Assembly: GCA_019055375.1 (NCBI GenBank)
Contig: JAHQIW010000362.1
Coordinates: 160,336-224,335, forward strand
Length of the DNA stretch: 64,000 nucleotides
Reading direction: 5' to 3'
Source of the DNA: Parelaphostrongylus tenuis
Taxonomy: Eukaryota; Nematoda; Chromadorea; Rhabditida; Metastrongylidae
The notes under the pieces are model-generated. The model was not told the DNA's origin. It saw only the letters and a list, made by a program, of their open reading frames with translations, and did no database searches. This document shows, piece by piece, positions 12,261-25,800 of this stretch. Each line of letters begins with the position of its first letter. Within the stretch, counting starts at the first letter, position 1. Position numbers and translations under genes: made by a program.

Positions 12261-13860
12261 TTGAGAGATAACGAAGCTTGAACAAATTCACTTGGAAAGC
12301 TTGAGGACTTCTGTTGATTATCTATCACAGACGCGCACCAGTCCACAGCTCAACCGACCGACACCAACCACCTCTAGAGATCCAGAAACTCAGTTGACTT
12401 CTTTTCCGTTTTCCTCTCATTCATCAAAGCTACATCGTTTATGCTATTTGTCGAATGTCATCGCAGAGGTTTTTCTCGATAATCGTGAACTGGATGTTGA
12501 TTTACATTGCAGTAGAAAAAAGGCTGAACACTTTGCTCTATAACAAAATTTTTTGGCGCTCATCTAAAACAATGGTAAGGGAACAATATAGAATAATGGG
12601 CGAATAACACAGGGTTGGAAGATCACTACTGCAGTATCCCGAGTAAGACACACTATTGAAGAGTTGTTTCTTGACGCTGAAATAAGCGCTTCTCGTTGCT
12701 CTCGTTGCTCTTGTACGCTCCTTCTCCCTCGTGATGAAATAAATGGTGACCTGAAACCCGAAGATGGAAAGTAGGTGGTAGGGAGTGGCAAGCAGAATTA
12801 ATCAAGCCACTCTTAACTATCCTTTCGATGCACTGGAAAAGTTATAGTGCTATAGATAAAGCGACCTGATTGCTTATGAGCCTACTGTACTGATAACAGT
12901 GGTCTCACACCTGTCAAACTGGAGATAAAAAGTAAATGTTAGCGATGCAAATTTAGCGCGCATCAACGAAAATTTATTGCCATACAAAACACTCCTTCCT
13001 GGAATTCAACGAGAGTGACCGTAGGACATTTCCACGCCCTTTCCTTTGGCGATCTCCACACTTTGTGGAGGATCATGTGGAGCTTCTTAGACAAATCTGG
13101 TTCATTTCCCACACTCCAAAGAGATGAAAGGCTTGTTTAACTACTTTTCTCAATATGACCTCTCATGAAATATGCTGTGCAGGATTGCTTTTTCTATGAA
13201 CGTTGTAGAGTGCTGGCCAAGACGATGCTCTATGCAATCCTTAGCATAGCCGAATTGATGCGTTCACATTCAATTTTATAATTCAAAAATGAGCCGGAAA
13301 TATCCAGCCAGAATCTGCTTCCCCAAAACAGCACCATGTGGCATAAAACTAACTTTCGTGAATTGATTCTGTATGAGTAAGGTTAGAAGGAAGCTGTCAC
13401 GTTTTGATGGTCAAGTCAAAATTCAGAATCTCAACAGATTTTTCTAACCGTAAAAAAAGTTCAACATTTCCATTCGTGAATCTTTTGAGAACAAACCTAA
13501 TCCACGGCAAATGTAAAACATCCGTAACCACTTCCACTTTCCTTTTTTTTTAACTCAAAAATAATATTGACACATTGTTCGCAAGTACCACCAGTGGCTT
13601 ACGCCGATCTGAAAATCGATTTTTACTGCTTTCAGTGAAAAACCTAGAGACTACTGCTAATCAAACAGATAAAAATATTTAGAAAAACTGTTGGCCTTCG
13701 AAAACTTCTATGACCGAAAGGCATTAAGTAGGGAAGATTTGAATTTTGTGTCAGTTTCAGCCATTTGAAGTTCTTTTTCAACCATTTCTATCAACATGCT
13801 CTTTTTCTCACAATAGAAACGTTAGATTTCACGAATGCTCTTGTATATTTATTGCTAAAG
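12260..13860. other. No gene seen
   Basis: AT-rich, with only short ORFs lacking recognisable domains. Nothing assignable. Confidence 0.4.
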
Positions 13861-14249
13861 ATTATCCTTGTTACGAAAGAGCTTGATAATCAACAAAGCC
13901 GTATACGCTATTAGCATTTTCTCACTATCATTATCTAACCGCATCGGACCGTTCCTTCAAATTCTTTCACTCATTCGTCGATTTGAGGCCGAACTATTCA
14001 CATTGTCATACTACTATATCCATTGTTCTCTATCAAAAATTCAAACGTTATCACCTTTGATGTGCATGTACTTAGGATTGAGCAAACAGTTTTGGGACAT
14101 TTTTGAAAGTTTCATTTTTGAGAGAAAATTAACAACAAAAACAATGATAACTATTCTTAAACGCGTAGACGATCACTGCCTATATCTTTATCGTTGTGCA
14201 AGATTTCGAATTTGCTCGAAGTTCTATTTCAGCTCTTTGAATAGAAATA

Positions 14250-14680
14250 CGTTGAAATGCTTCTCCAGCGTCATTAGATTATTAAAATGGACGGTAATTA
14301 GAAAACTGTTTGCTTTGATCGAAAGAAGCCATAATCTGATGAAGCTCATGCGAATTCTGGCAAGGCTTCCTGTGGACAAAGCCAAATTAGTGTAACTTGT
14401 CGGCAACGGTTCGCTGGGAAACTTTTCGGCCAAATCACGAGTGATCGATGAAGGCTCAGCATTCAATGCAGCTTGAAAATAATTTCCATCCAAAATAGAT
14501 TTCCGGCTAAGACGAGGCATGCCTTCGAGATCAGAACTGCCTTCTCTGAATGCTTAGAATCGCCGTACTAACACCTTCACCTTCATTTATCTCGTCGACG
14601 ACTTCAAGGATCGTTGAACATTCTCTCCAGTATTGGCGAGTCAACACATGCAAATGCTGATTAATAGGCATTTTGAGCTG
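14250..14680 (-). pseudogene. mariner transposase N-terminal remnant
   Basis: On the - strand, fragments across frames read VVDEINEGEGVSTA, then QRRQF, then DLEGMPRLSRKSILDGNYFQ followed by AALNAEPSSITRDLAEKF. This is the mariner helix-turn-helix order (INE..GEG..; D-L-E..PRSGRKS; ..EADPS.TTRELAE). A later fragment FGFVHRKPCQNSHELH fits the linker before the catalytic domain. Frameshifts and a stop (TGA in QRRQF) show it is dead. The catalytic DD34D part was not recognisable. Confidence 0.65.
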
Positions 14681-15111
14681 AAATAATTGACTAGACAAAT
14701 ATTTACAGAACTATCAATATAAAATGACATGAAAACGTCTAAAAGTAACTTTCAGAATTTCCCAGAACTTTTTCCTCAACCTAAGAAGACAGAAATGCAT
14801 GACGCTACCGACTATGAGCTGGCAGTAGCAATCCTCAGGCACGATTTGAAAATACCGGCGCTCTTAACCTTAATTTATTTTCTAGTTTTCATTAAGTTCA
14901 TTAAACATAATGTGTGGCAACACATCTCTGACCTTTCCTATGCGAGAAGTAAAACACTTGGTTTTTTTTTTCATAATACTGAGACATTGAATCGATTTCT
15001 GTAGTACATTTTGATATTTTTTTAGATGTAGGTCAGCAAGTAGGTGGTGCATTTTGATTGGATATAGATGTTATCAGCCAAGTAATTAGCGATGGTATGA
15101 TATAGCACGTC

Positions 15112-15190
15112 ACGGGCAACACAGTGGTTAGTGAAGCAGCGCACCAGGAAGCAAGGAGACAAGTAAGGCGCTGGTTCGGTTTCCTCACCA
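15112..15190 (+). repeat. tRNA-like SINE head
   Basis: ACAGTGGTTAGTGAAGCAGC with CTGGTTCGGTTTCC downstream; the CACCAGGAAGCAA word recurs at 46817 in another copy. Confidence 0.4.
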
Positions 15191-15689
15191 TCCTTCTCGC
15201 AATCAATCAGCTTTGAACGCTCACGGCTTCTTTCACGATTAAAAGGAGTTTCGTCTCTACTCTCAATTTACGGCATTCGTAAAGAACGAAATAATGGAGT
15301 AGAAGTTTTAGCAATACATAAAATGTTCGATTACCTCCGTGGAGCATGAAAGCAAGGAAAGAATTGGATGGAAGAGATGCTGGAGCCCACGCACTGAATT
15401 TTAATGGCGGTTAGTGTAAAAAAACTCCACGTGTGGTCACTGAGGAGGGCGAAATCTTCAAAACGTCAGTCAGTACTTTTGAAGAAGACATACAAACCTA
15501 GCGCAAGCTCCATAAAGATAATCTCTATGATGAGTAGATTGATTGTTTTCTCCTCCCAATACTTTTTTTCACAGTGGCCGTTTCCAATCATTTTTAAAAA
15601 TTACGACAGAGTACTTTTGATAGCTCTCCAGTGTTGAATCGTGCCCGAAAAACGACTTTGCATCATTAATTGCCCTCAACTTGTTTCAT

Positions 15690-16720
15690 GCCCTTAGGAA
15701 GTTGCGTTTCTTGCTTTTTTTACAGCTTTAGTAGTACTCGACAGCTTCGATTTCGAAAATTTCAATGGCTTACATTGTTCTCAAAATGGCTTATTTGCTG
15801 CGCTGTCATAGCAAAAATGAAAATATGTTTCACTCATGCATCTTCGCTGAACAAAGTTTTTTTCCGAACTTCAAGCGATAATTCGATAGCACAAATCTCG
15901 CCAACTTCAGTGGGAGACTAGGTTTTCTAGAAAACTTTGATGCGCTTCAGTAGCCAAGGAAAATTGGTTTCGCACTCGGCGCGCATATTTTGTTGACTTG
16001 TCGCGCAACGCGATTCAAATTGGCGTGCGAATTTTGATAGTAAATTTGAGACTTTTTTCTTTACTCCGAAAACATTCCAGATTGAATATATGCCTCTCAT
16101 ACTCCAAAACTTCGGTTACACGTTCACCTGCTTTTCATCTATAAACCTCAGCTTAGGCTTAGGCTTATTAGTGCATTTAATTTGCAATATGAAACGAAAA
16201 TGAAAAATCCAACTCCACAGATTAACTGTACAAAGTTCCTATATACTTGGCTTCAAAATCATGAAATCTTCCTATCGAATAAGATTTATGTTGCAAAAGC
16301 ACCATGGCTTTACGCGAATGCAGCAAAATTCCACCCATATGCGGGAGTATAGAAAGTGCTCGGAGTGCGAAACTCGATATTCTTTTGACAGCGACAGTGC
16401 ATTGAAGTCCGTTTAAAAAACCAACTGCGCTATTGAAATCTTCGAGGTTTGTGTTATTGAATGATTACTAAGATTTAGAAAAAAACTCTGTCCAGCAAAA
16501 ACTGTTTGAGTGTGAAACTCAATCTAATTATACCGCCACAGCGCAATAAGAGAGCTTTTTCGAAAATAAAGTACCCCATTGAAATCCATGAGATTTACGC
16601 TATCGATTGATTGCTAAAGCTTCGAAAAAAAGCAAAAAAGGAGCTTTTCCGAGGGGTTGAAATAGGGTGAGGGTAACGGAAAGATACCCGACTTTACGCC
16701 GCTGCTCATTTCCCGTTTCC
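15690..16720. repeat. Dispersed repeat, larger copy
   Basis: Words shared with many places in the window: CACTCGGCGCGCAT (15973), CAGCGCAATAA, GATTACTAAGATTTAGAAAA, GGGTGAGGGTAACGGAAA (16667). It ends only a few bases before the myosin leader. No coding capacity seen. Confidence 0.5.
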
Positions 16721-16730
16721 TTCATTTTAT

Positions 16731-16778
16731 TTTGCAGATTTTTACTACATTTCTGAGCGATTTAGTTATACACATAGA
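16731..16778 (+). promoter_or_regulatory. Acceptor and 5' leader of the myosin gene
   Basis: A pyrimidine-rich TTTTATTTTGCAG ends at 16737, and 41 bases of leader follow before the ATG. In nematodes such a site is either a spliced-leader trans-splice acceptor or the 3' end of an intron in the 5' UTR; the sequence alone does not decide. No TATA-like promoter was convincing upstream, where repeats fill the DNA. Confidence 0.5.
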
Positions 16779-16835
16779 ATGGAAAACTACGAGAAGGATC
16801 CTGGCTGGAAGTACCTGAGGCAGTCACCGGAGCAG
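16779..16835 (+). CDS. Myosin exon 1
   Basis: Residues 1-19, [19 protein letters not shown], the conserved N-terminus of nematode muscle myosins. The donor is GTTGGT and the end is phase 0. Intron 1 (1.5 kb) carries a MITE copy. Confidence 0.9.
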
Positions 16836-19800
16836 GTTGGTTCTTTTATAATATACAAAATTCACACATTTTGATTTTTTTGACGGAATTACTGATGAAA
16901 ATTAAATCTTTTCTGCAGGAATTATTGGTCAAAACTAAGTATAAGGTCCTTTTTTGAGTAAAATTCCTAATAAAGGACATATATGCGTAACAGTCATAGT
17001 GATTTTTGTCTACGAAAAATCTTTTTTCTTCCATTTTAAAATTTTTACAAGGCTATGTTGTGGCGTTGTAAGAGATAAGTGGATGGCTTGCTGAGAAGTG
17101 TAAGGCTAAGCTTTCATTTTCTTTTCGCAAGGATTTCAATTACCAACAATAATGCTTTTATTTGACCGATTTTCTGTCTATGCCATGATGTTAAATGTAT
17201 AAATCCAGCAATGATGAGTGATAAGCAAAGCTTTGAACCTAAGGTGGAGGGTGATCTTGCGCTTACCCTTTTCGAGGGGCGCGACTAACCTATTTAACAA
17301 CAGCGGCTGGTGTTCTGCTATTACTCTTTCTCCGATTACCCGCAAATGGTGGGATGCGAGTTCGATTTCCGTGCGACATTCATAGTTTTGTATATCATCC
17401 AACGCATTTGACTTCGAACTGCCGAAGCAAAAATTTTTATTCCAAAAAAAAATTGATCAATCATCTTTCTTCAGTTTATTGTGGCTACTTCTCGTAACGA
17501 TAATAATCACAGGCTTATTGTAAGAAGAAAAACGTTGCATCTAGTTTGAACTCATTTTATGGTTTTCTTTTCGTTTTCCGGGAACATATGAAGAAACGGT
17601 CCCAATCGATGCACAAAACTTTCCGTTACACTTTCGGTAATCATTCGAAAGCTTAAATCTCTGGCTATTGCCCTACCTACTCCTTTTTCGGAAGACTCAT
17701 TTATAACGCTTCAGCAAAAGGAAATCATTTGTGGCTCACATACGCGTTTTCCTCGCGGTACAACGCTCTTCATCTAGAGTATTAGTAACCATTCGTTAGC
17801 GCAAAATTCAACTACTCCAACTCTGAGCCTATTTCCTGGAAAGATCGTTTCACTGCAGTGCATTAAGGAGAATAAGATTGAGTTCCAGATATTCGGCGCG
17901 CTTGTTTATCGGCTAATCTGCGGTCGCCGTGTCTAATGGCCGTATATTCAATGCGGCGTCCTGCCATCGACGATCAACATATATTGGAGCGTCGCAAGGA
18001 AGGGCGATTTTTGCCATTTGATTAGATAATTCTTCTCAGCTTCAAAGTGAAAGCCAGATTAGCATATGACTTCAATACTACGAGACTTCTTCTACATGTT
18101 GATATGCTTTCGTGCTTTCAGCGAAGTAATAGTAAAAGCAAGTGGTGGGTGTGAAGCATAATTTAGTTTTGAGCGTTACAACGTTGCAAAGGTTTCTAGC
18201 AAAAAGAAGCACGTAGTGTAGTAACTAAAGATTTCTGCCTTCGAGTGATTGCTATCACTCTTATGGAAACTTGTTGTTCGACAAAAACGATCATTTCTTC
18301 ATTTGTACTCGGATAACGAAAAGAACCCATTTATAACTTCTTGTAGTAATTTCTTCTTTGTAGCTAATGGCAGCGTCGACGAAGAAGTTCGATTCGAAGA
18401 AAAACGTTTGGATTGCCGACGCCGAGGAAGGATTCATAGCCGCCGAAATCAAATCCACTAAAGGTGACAACGTTGTCGTCGTAACGAGTAAAGGAGTTGA
18501 GGTTTGTCATTGATTTCATGGCATAACTGACCATTTACAAAAAAGCTAAAAACCCATCAGTTTCCAAAAACTGCTCAGTTTCTAGCATTTACTAAAAATC
18601 AAGAAGAACTAAGAAGACTACGGAGGACGCAATCCACTGAAAAATTTGGTTCATGCACAGGAAATCGTACACTTTGGCGTACTTTTGGAAAAAATTATCT
18701 ATCACATCCAAGAAAAGTATTATGACTTCTTACGAATATTTCTTGCTATCATAGAATTCAGCATAGTTTCTAATGCTCTAAGGAAGATTTGATATCAGAC
18801 CTCATAAAAAAGGGTTCTGGTCACCACGAGGTTTGAAAATAGACTAGTCAGTGCCTTTTGCGTACCCCATTTGAATTTATACAGCGCTATATATAAGGGT
18901 GCCTACAGGGGAAAACTACACTCCATTTGTTTTTAGAATTTATTCTTTTAATTCTTTTTTTTTAGAAAACGATTAAGAAAGATGAGGCACAGCAAATGAA
19001 TCCGCCAAAATTCGAAAAACTGAAGATATGGCAAATCTGACATTTCTTAACGACGCTTCAGTGCTTCATAATCTTCGTCAACGTTACTTTTCAATGATGA
19101 TTTATGTGAGTAATTGATGGTCTTAAATTTGTAGCACAAAAAAAATCACCATAAAGTAAAATTTATAAATCTGAAAAGGCGGTGATGTTCTTCATCTCCA
19201 TGGGGCACTTCAACATCTAGACGCAGTCAGTCATCATCAACATGCAAACGCTACTTGTAGTCATATTATGACTTCAATTTGCTGATCGTAGATTCATGGG
19301 ACAATCAAAAACAATAAGAAATGGCGCTAACGTCCTTCCCATCTTTGTTAAATGAGTGTGTCGTGGTGATAGTCGTTCTTCCTTTCTTCAAAAATCAAAA
19401 TCATTCTCGGTAGTTCAAACTTTGATATGAAGGTGATCAGTTCAGTATTTTTACCCTATCTTTATTCTTCTAGACTTACTCCGGTCTTTTTTGTGTCGTC
19501 ATCAATCCATACAAACGTCTTCCGATTTATTCGGAGTCGGTGTGCCAAATGTACACCGGTCGTCGGCGTAACGAAATGCCGCCACATCTATTTGCGGTCG
19601 CTGATGAAGCTTACAGAAACATGAAAAATGGTAGGTATTACTTACTATAAGGCAGCATTCTTTCCCAGAATAAATCTTTTTTGTTGAAATTCTCTTTCGG
19701 ACTATAAATAAAACAGATTTGCCAATTTATATACACTTAGCAAAATGTCTGAATTACATGCTCTATGTTATTACGAGATAGAAATCAGGGTGTGGTGAAA

Positions 19801-22800
19801 ACTTCAAAAAAAAACTACCCGGATGAAATTGATCTGGCGTGAAGCGCACTGATTTCTTCATAAATGTAAAGCATTGTAGATCAAGAGAACCAATCGATGC
19901 TGATCACCGGTGAATCAGGAGCTGGAAAAACGGAGAACACGAAAAAAGTGATCTCGTACTTTGCGATGGTCGGCGCATCACAAGTGTTAGTGCTATTTTA
20001 TAGTCACAGTACGCTCAAGAGGAAAGCTAAAGTTGTTATCTCCTGATGTTTAACCCTTCCATTAATAGGACTAGAAAAACCTTTTCGCTGTAAAAAAAGC
20101 ATTCAAAGTCAAAAAATAACCCACGTGGGATCAAATTGACTTATCTAAAAAGTGACATTTTCAAAACAGGAAGAAAGCCAAGAAGGACAAGTCAAAAGTG
20201 TCGCTGGAGGATCAGATTGTGCAAACAAATCCTGTTCTTGAAGCATTCGGTGAGTTTCAATTTTTTACTGTAATAAAATATTCTATGTGTTATGTTTTAA
20301 ACCAAAATTATGAATATAGATCTCCGAAGATCTAACAAATTCAAGCAAATAATTTAAATTCAGTAAAGGTATGAAGCTTTCCGGTTAAAAACTATTATAC
20401 ATGTATCTCATAATTACTTTTGGACCAACATGTCATGTGGTCTTTTATGGTCAACTTATAGAGCACGAATCGCATGTTGTGGCCATGACACCCTGATAAA
20501 AAGTCATTAGATATGTTATATTTCAGTGCGGTATTAAAAGAACACTCAAAACGAACGCTATGATATTTCAAAGATATCAACCAAAAGCAATCAAGTGTGA
20601 AAGACTGCCAAACTACTGCTTTATTTCACTTGACGGCACGTGTTGATCGTTTGTTGTCGCCTACTTTCTATAGGCGATGTAGGGCTTCTAAGACGATTGG
20701 CTAAGGCGAAGGGTACTGCCCGATTGATGAGAGACTGTCAAGGGCTAAACATGTGTATCCGGCTCCATAAGTTGCCCATAAAAGATCGCATAAAATGTTG
20801 GCTTAAAAATGACCATCAGGTATATTGAATTTTTGAGCGTGGTCTCAAAAGAACACTCGAATGGTATGGTATCATACATGTGCCATAGTAAAGCAACTGC
20901 CAACAATAGCAACCTTACGGTTACAAAAAGAATACACGAACAAGAATTCGTTTTCTTATTATTGGTATGTAATTGATTTTTTCTCTCTTTGAAACAGTTC
21001 TACATCCCATAACGTAACATAGGCATTCTCCGCAATTCGCAACTGTCATGATTCAAATTACCATACGACCTCTATAGCGTTCGTGAAATGTTTGCTCGGT
21101 TCCAGAAGTTTTTATTTTCTTCCCTACCATGTATATCCAATTGCTAGGTCATTAACTCATAGGTGCGAGCGGGCGTGGCCGAGTGGTGAGTAATGCTCGG
21201 CGCGGGGCTGTTCCTCTCATCACTCATCAACCGACTAATGAACGAGCACGATGGCCGGGCTACCCTCGAGATTGCAAGAATATCCCCGACCTCTATTCCA
21301 CAATGTTCGGTAATAACATAAGATCCCAATAAAGTGATGAGTGCGAGAGGGCGAATTGAATGCTAGAGGTACTGGGACGAGTACAGGAAAAAATGTGATG
21401 AAGATCAAATAAACTGGAGAAGTAGAAGATAACCGATAAGTAGGAAAGCAGATTCAAATAAGAGGGGTAAGTCAACGATATAAAGGATAAAGCTCGTGGC
21501 GTTGATCAATCCCTGAGGCATGCGCCATGCATTCGACTTCAATTTTCAATTGTTTGAGATGATTGAATGCATATCAGACCTTTACAATGATTCGCGGTAG
21601 CCTCCCGCTGTATAGAGTCAGTGCCGCTTATCCTCCCAACAGGTGTGACCCGTCTGGTACTAATTTACCGACCTTGGATGTATGGATGGCTTGGTGAGCC
21701 AAGAGCGCGAGATCGAACCATCGACCTTGTGTGCGACGCAGAGCACCTCTGACCACTGCTCCACAAGCGCTCCTATACACTCAGTAATTTAAACACAATC
21801 AATTTTTTAAGAAAAATTTACCCGCGGACGAGTTCGGTTTGCGTTAACACATCTCAAGATGCAGCGCCTCAAAAAAACACTCCATAAAAGTCCTCGGCTT
21901 GTCTTGACACTGTTGCTCGGCGATAAATGTATAGTTAGCAGTATAAAAACACAAATAGCTCAGCTCATCAACAAAGTAGGTAACTGCCGATGTTCATACA
22001 TCCGAGAGTGTCGAGTAATCAGTATAACGTTCGTCCCCAGGCGAGGGTTGAACCCGCTTTCCACTTTCGGCGTGAGCGTTCACCGCGTTCCATCTATCTC
22101 TCAGATGTATAATTAGAACATGATTACACTGCTTGAAAGCAGTAAACAAAGAATTCTTAGAGGTCATTGACCTGATTTACCCTGCTACACATTTCCAACT
22201 ATTCTCAAGACTACCCTCATAACTTTTCATCGTGTGCTAAAGTCACTTTTCAGAACCGCTTATATTGTCACTCGAAATTCATTAAGCAGTTCTCTCATTT
22301 CTGAAATGGGCGGGCAAAATTGGTATAACCGAGTCAATTTATTTGACCGCCCCTAGCTGTGGTATGATGCTACATTACCAATGATGTAGAGTGGTTGAAG
22401 AAACTTTTGCGTAAGTTGGGAATCGAACCCAAATTCCACTATATCCGGGGCGCGTGCTGTACCGTTGCACTACCGGCGCCTGTTTTGACACCACTCTTTT
22501 TCTACAACGCGTTTATCTGTCAGCAGCCAACCGTGGCCTGGCGTGGGTAGTCGCTATCAACATTAAACCCACTTATGCTGACAGATATTGGGTATGAATG
22601 ATCAAACAGAATTCACTTCATTTCACCGCTTCTAGAGATGTCATGATGTTACAATATACCCAATGAGTAGTGTGTAAAAAAACGGGCGTCGGTAGTGCAA
22701 CGGATCAGCGCGTGCCCCCGGATAGGGTGAGATGTGGGTTCGAATCCCAACCGATGCAAAAAGTTCTTGCACACCATTCTACATCATTGGGTATATTGTA

Positions 22801-25800
22801 ACATTATACCACCACTAGAGGCACTCAAGTAAACTGAATTCTGTGTGATCATCAATACCCAACATCTGTCAGCATAAGTGGGTTTAATTTCGATAGCGAC
22901 TACCCACTCCAGACCGTTCGTTGATGGATAGCTGCTGACAGATAGACAGAAGCGTTGTAGCGTAGAAAAGAGTGGTGTCAAAACAGGAGTCGGTAGGGCA
23001 ACGGTTCAGCATGCGCCTCCGGATAAAATTGAGATATTTGCTACGGTGACGTATTCCGAATGATTTGCGAACCTTTCCTACGTTTGTTTCAATGCATCTG
23101 AAGCAAAGAAGTAGTTACTGTGTTTCAAGGAGTTCCCGTTGAGCACTACGGTGTGTTCTATGCTCTTTCACATATGGACGGCTCGTCCTAATTGATTCTA
23201 GCCGGATAACCGCTGGAAAAAAACTCATACACTACTTGTCGTTTGTAATGTCTATCTACCCGAACATGAAAAGAGAATATGTGAAACCTATGCTACAGCC
23301 ACAGGAGTATAGTGCATTTACTTCGTATACCACGACATAAACATGCATTCGTTTTATATGCAACAAAAAAACAGGTTAACGATTAATCGGAAAATAACAA
23401 GAATTTCATGGTTCTATTTGCGTCAAGGAGTCGTCAACTGAGATTTTGTGTAGGTAGCCGCAATAGATCCTTCGGTACGAGTCTGCTATCGGAACCCATT
23501 TTTCAACTCTTTGATAGCAAGTCCTTTCTCGCATTCTCCCCTATATTTTTATTGTCATTCGACCGCTCAGATCCGATCATTTCGATACTCTGCTTGTTTT
23601 TTTTTTTTTTTTCAAAGATTTTTCCACCACGTTGCACTAGCAAAAACAAAATTGTGTTTCACACTCGGTGCTCAGTATTTGGCGGCCAGGATGCGTGAAT
23701 GGCCGTGTGGATGGGATTTTGCAACAAACTGCACGGAGGCGGCTAGGGTTTGTGGATGATTTTCTAACAGCATAGCGTGCTGGCAAAGCGAGAAGAAGAT
23801 TACTTTTTGCATTCTTATACTCTTTAGAAGGTTAACCTGAGGTATAGTACCAAATTTATCTGATAAAGTAAAATCACTCTACGACATTCGTAAAGACGAC
23901 GATAATCTCAAGCAGCCGTAGAAATACGTGGAATATTCGAAAACCTTTGCGGAGGAGGGATATGCGGAATGGAATGAAATGCAAGAAGTGTTGAGATCCG
24001 TACACCAAATTGTGATAACAGACGAAAATTCAGAATGTTCAATTGACGACGAGCATTCCACTGCCATTCCATTTGATGTTGATACGACCAGTTTTCATGG
24101 CATGTGGAGTGCATAGAGGTAACGGTAATGAAGAAACCACGAACTAAGATTAACTATACCAACAAAAAATGGTTGTGTGAATGATAATCACACTACACAG
24201 TACAGAGCACAAACATATTTACCATCTTCCTCTCCCCAAATTGCTAAAAATTGCTGATGCAAAATATAACGCTTGCTCATACTCATTTGGCGTTTGACAA
24301 GAAAAACACGACGTGGTATGTTATGGCATACACACCAGTGAAAAGGCCAGCGGTATTGTCTTCATGTGGTAGTGTATTTTCTCGCGAGACATTCTTAACT
24401 TGAAAAATCGATACTTTCAATTCTGCATCAATCTTTTGAATAGACGAAGTTTTGGTAAATAGATTTGAGGAATTATTTATGTGACGAGTTCTAGGCAATG
24501 CTAAGACAGTACGAAACAATAACTCGTCGCGCTTTGGGAAATTCATCCGCATCCACTTCAACAAAGCTGGAAAAGTTGCTGGAGGTGATATTGAGCATTG
24601 TAAGTTGATGAAAGATTCAGAACTCTATCTAGATATTCTTCAAAAATTGCTTTCATCACAATAAAAAAACATTTTTACGATTTGCTGGAAAAGTCGAGAG
24701 TAATCAAACAAGCACCTGGCGAACGATGTTATCACATCTTCTATCAAATTTATTCAGGTGCTGTTAAAGGACTAAAAGGTATGACAGTATTTTGTTGACT
24801 GATTGTCCTTTATTCTGACTATAAAGATATGTCCCGATTCACCTAAGAGATTTGTGACAATACGTGCTGATTCCAGTGCAGTCTATTACTAAGACCTATA
24901 AGGCAATATTCTGCTGATGTATACCGGTTGTGAATAGATTAGCTTGGTGTCATCTTATCTTTATCAGTTAAAATCAATTTTTATGTGACGTTCTTTCAAT
25001 CGATTAAAGTCAAAGGCTTTTTAAATTATCAAGTTTGAAGATCCACTGAGAAAAACCAAAAAAAAAAGCATCAGCGCAAGCTAGACTATTGAGAGTGTGT
25101 GAGGATATTCCACCAAAAAATTAATGATTCCAGAGAAACTGATGTTGGACCGACCCATTAAGGATTATCATTTCGTTGCACAAGCTGAAACGACTATTGA
25201 CGGAGTGGATGACAAAGAGGAAATGTTAATCACTGATGTTTGTCTTATTATTTATAAGCAACTTCATGAACAATCAAAGCGAATTTTGAAATGGTAATAG
25301 TGATAACGAATTGATGGCAGAGTTAATAATTCCATGTATCAAATTCTGATACATGCAACAAAATTTTCGAGATGTGATGGGATTTAGTAAAAACTGTATT
25401 TTTATTCGGCATGATTCTGTCATCAAAGAGAGTTTTTTGAAAGGATATTTTGCGCTGAAAAAAATTTCTTCTTATACTATTCAAAAGTTTATATCATTGT
25501 TAATCCAATTAAGCATTCTTTAAAATGGCCTTCTCAGATTGCTGTAGTGATAAAATAAAACATGTGACAATGAAACATTGCGTTCCACATGTGACGCGCG
25601 CCGTCGCGTTTGTGTTTCGCTTAGTAGAGCTCTTTCACCAAACAATCATTAACCATTAGTTAGTGTGCACTTTAGTTATTTCTAAAGTCTATTGTTTCTA
25701 TCAAAGATCAATTTAAGGCGCTGTAGCGGAAAAAATGGAGACTGTGTATCACTCAGGCGCATTTTTCACAGGACAAAGCTTATTCGACAAACCTTTATAA

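Noticed and set aside
13868..14395. 175-residue open frame on the + strand
   Set aside because: No domain, low complexity, and its 3' part overlaps a mariner transposase remnant readable on the other strand.
15436..15475. Hammerhead-like motif (GAGGAGGGCGAAAT..AAAACGTCAG)
   Set aside because: Neither CTGANGA nor GAAAC is intact and no Penelope sequence adjoins it.
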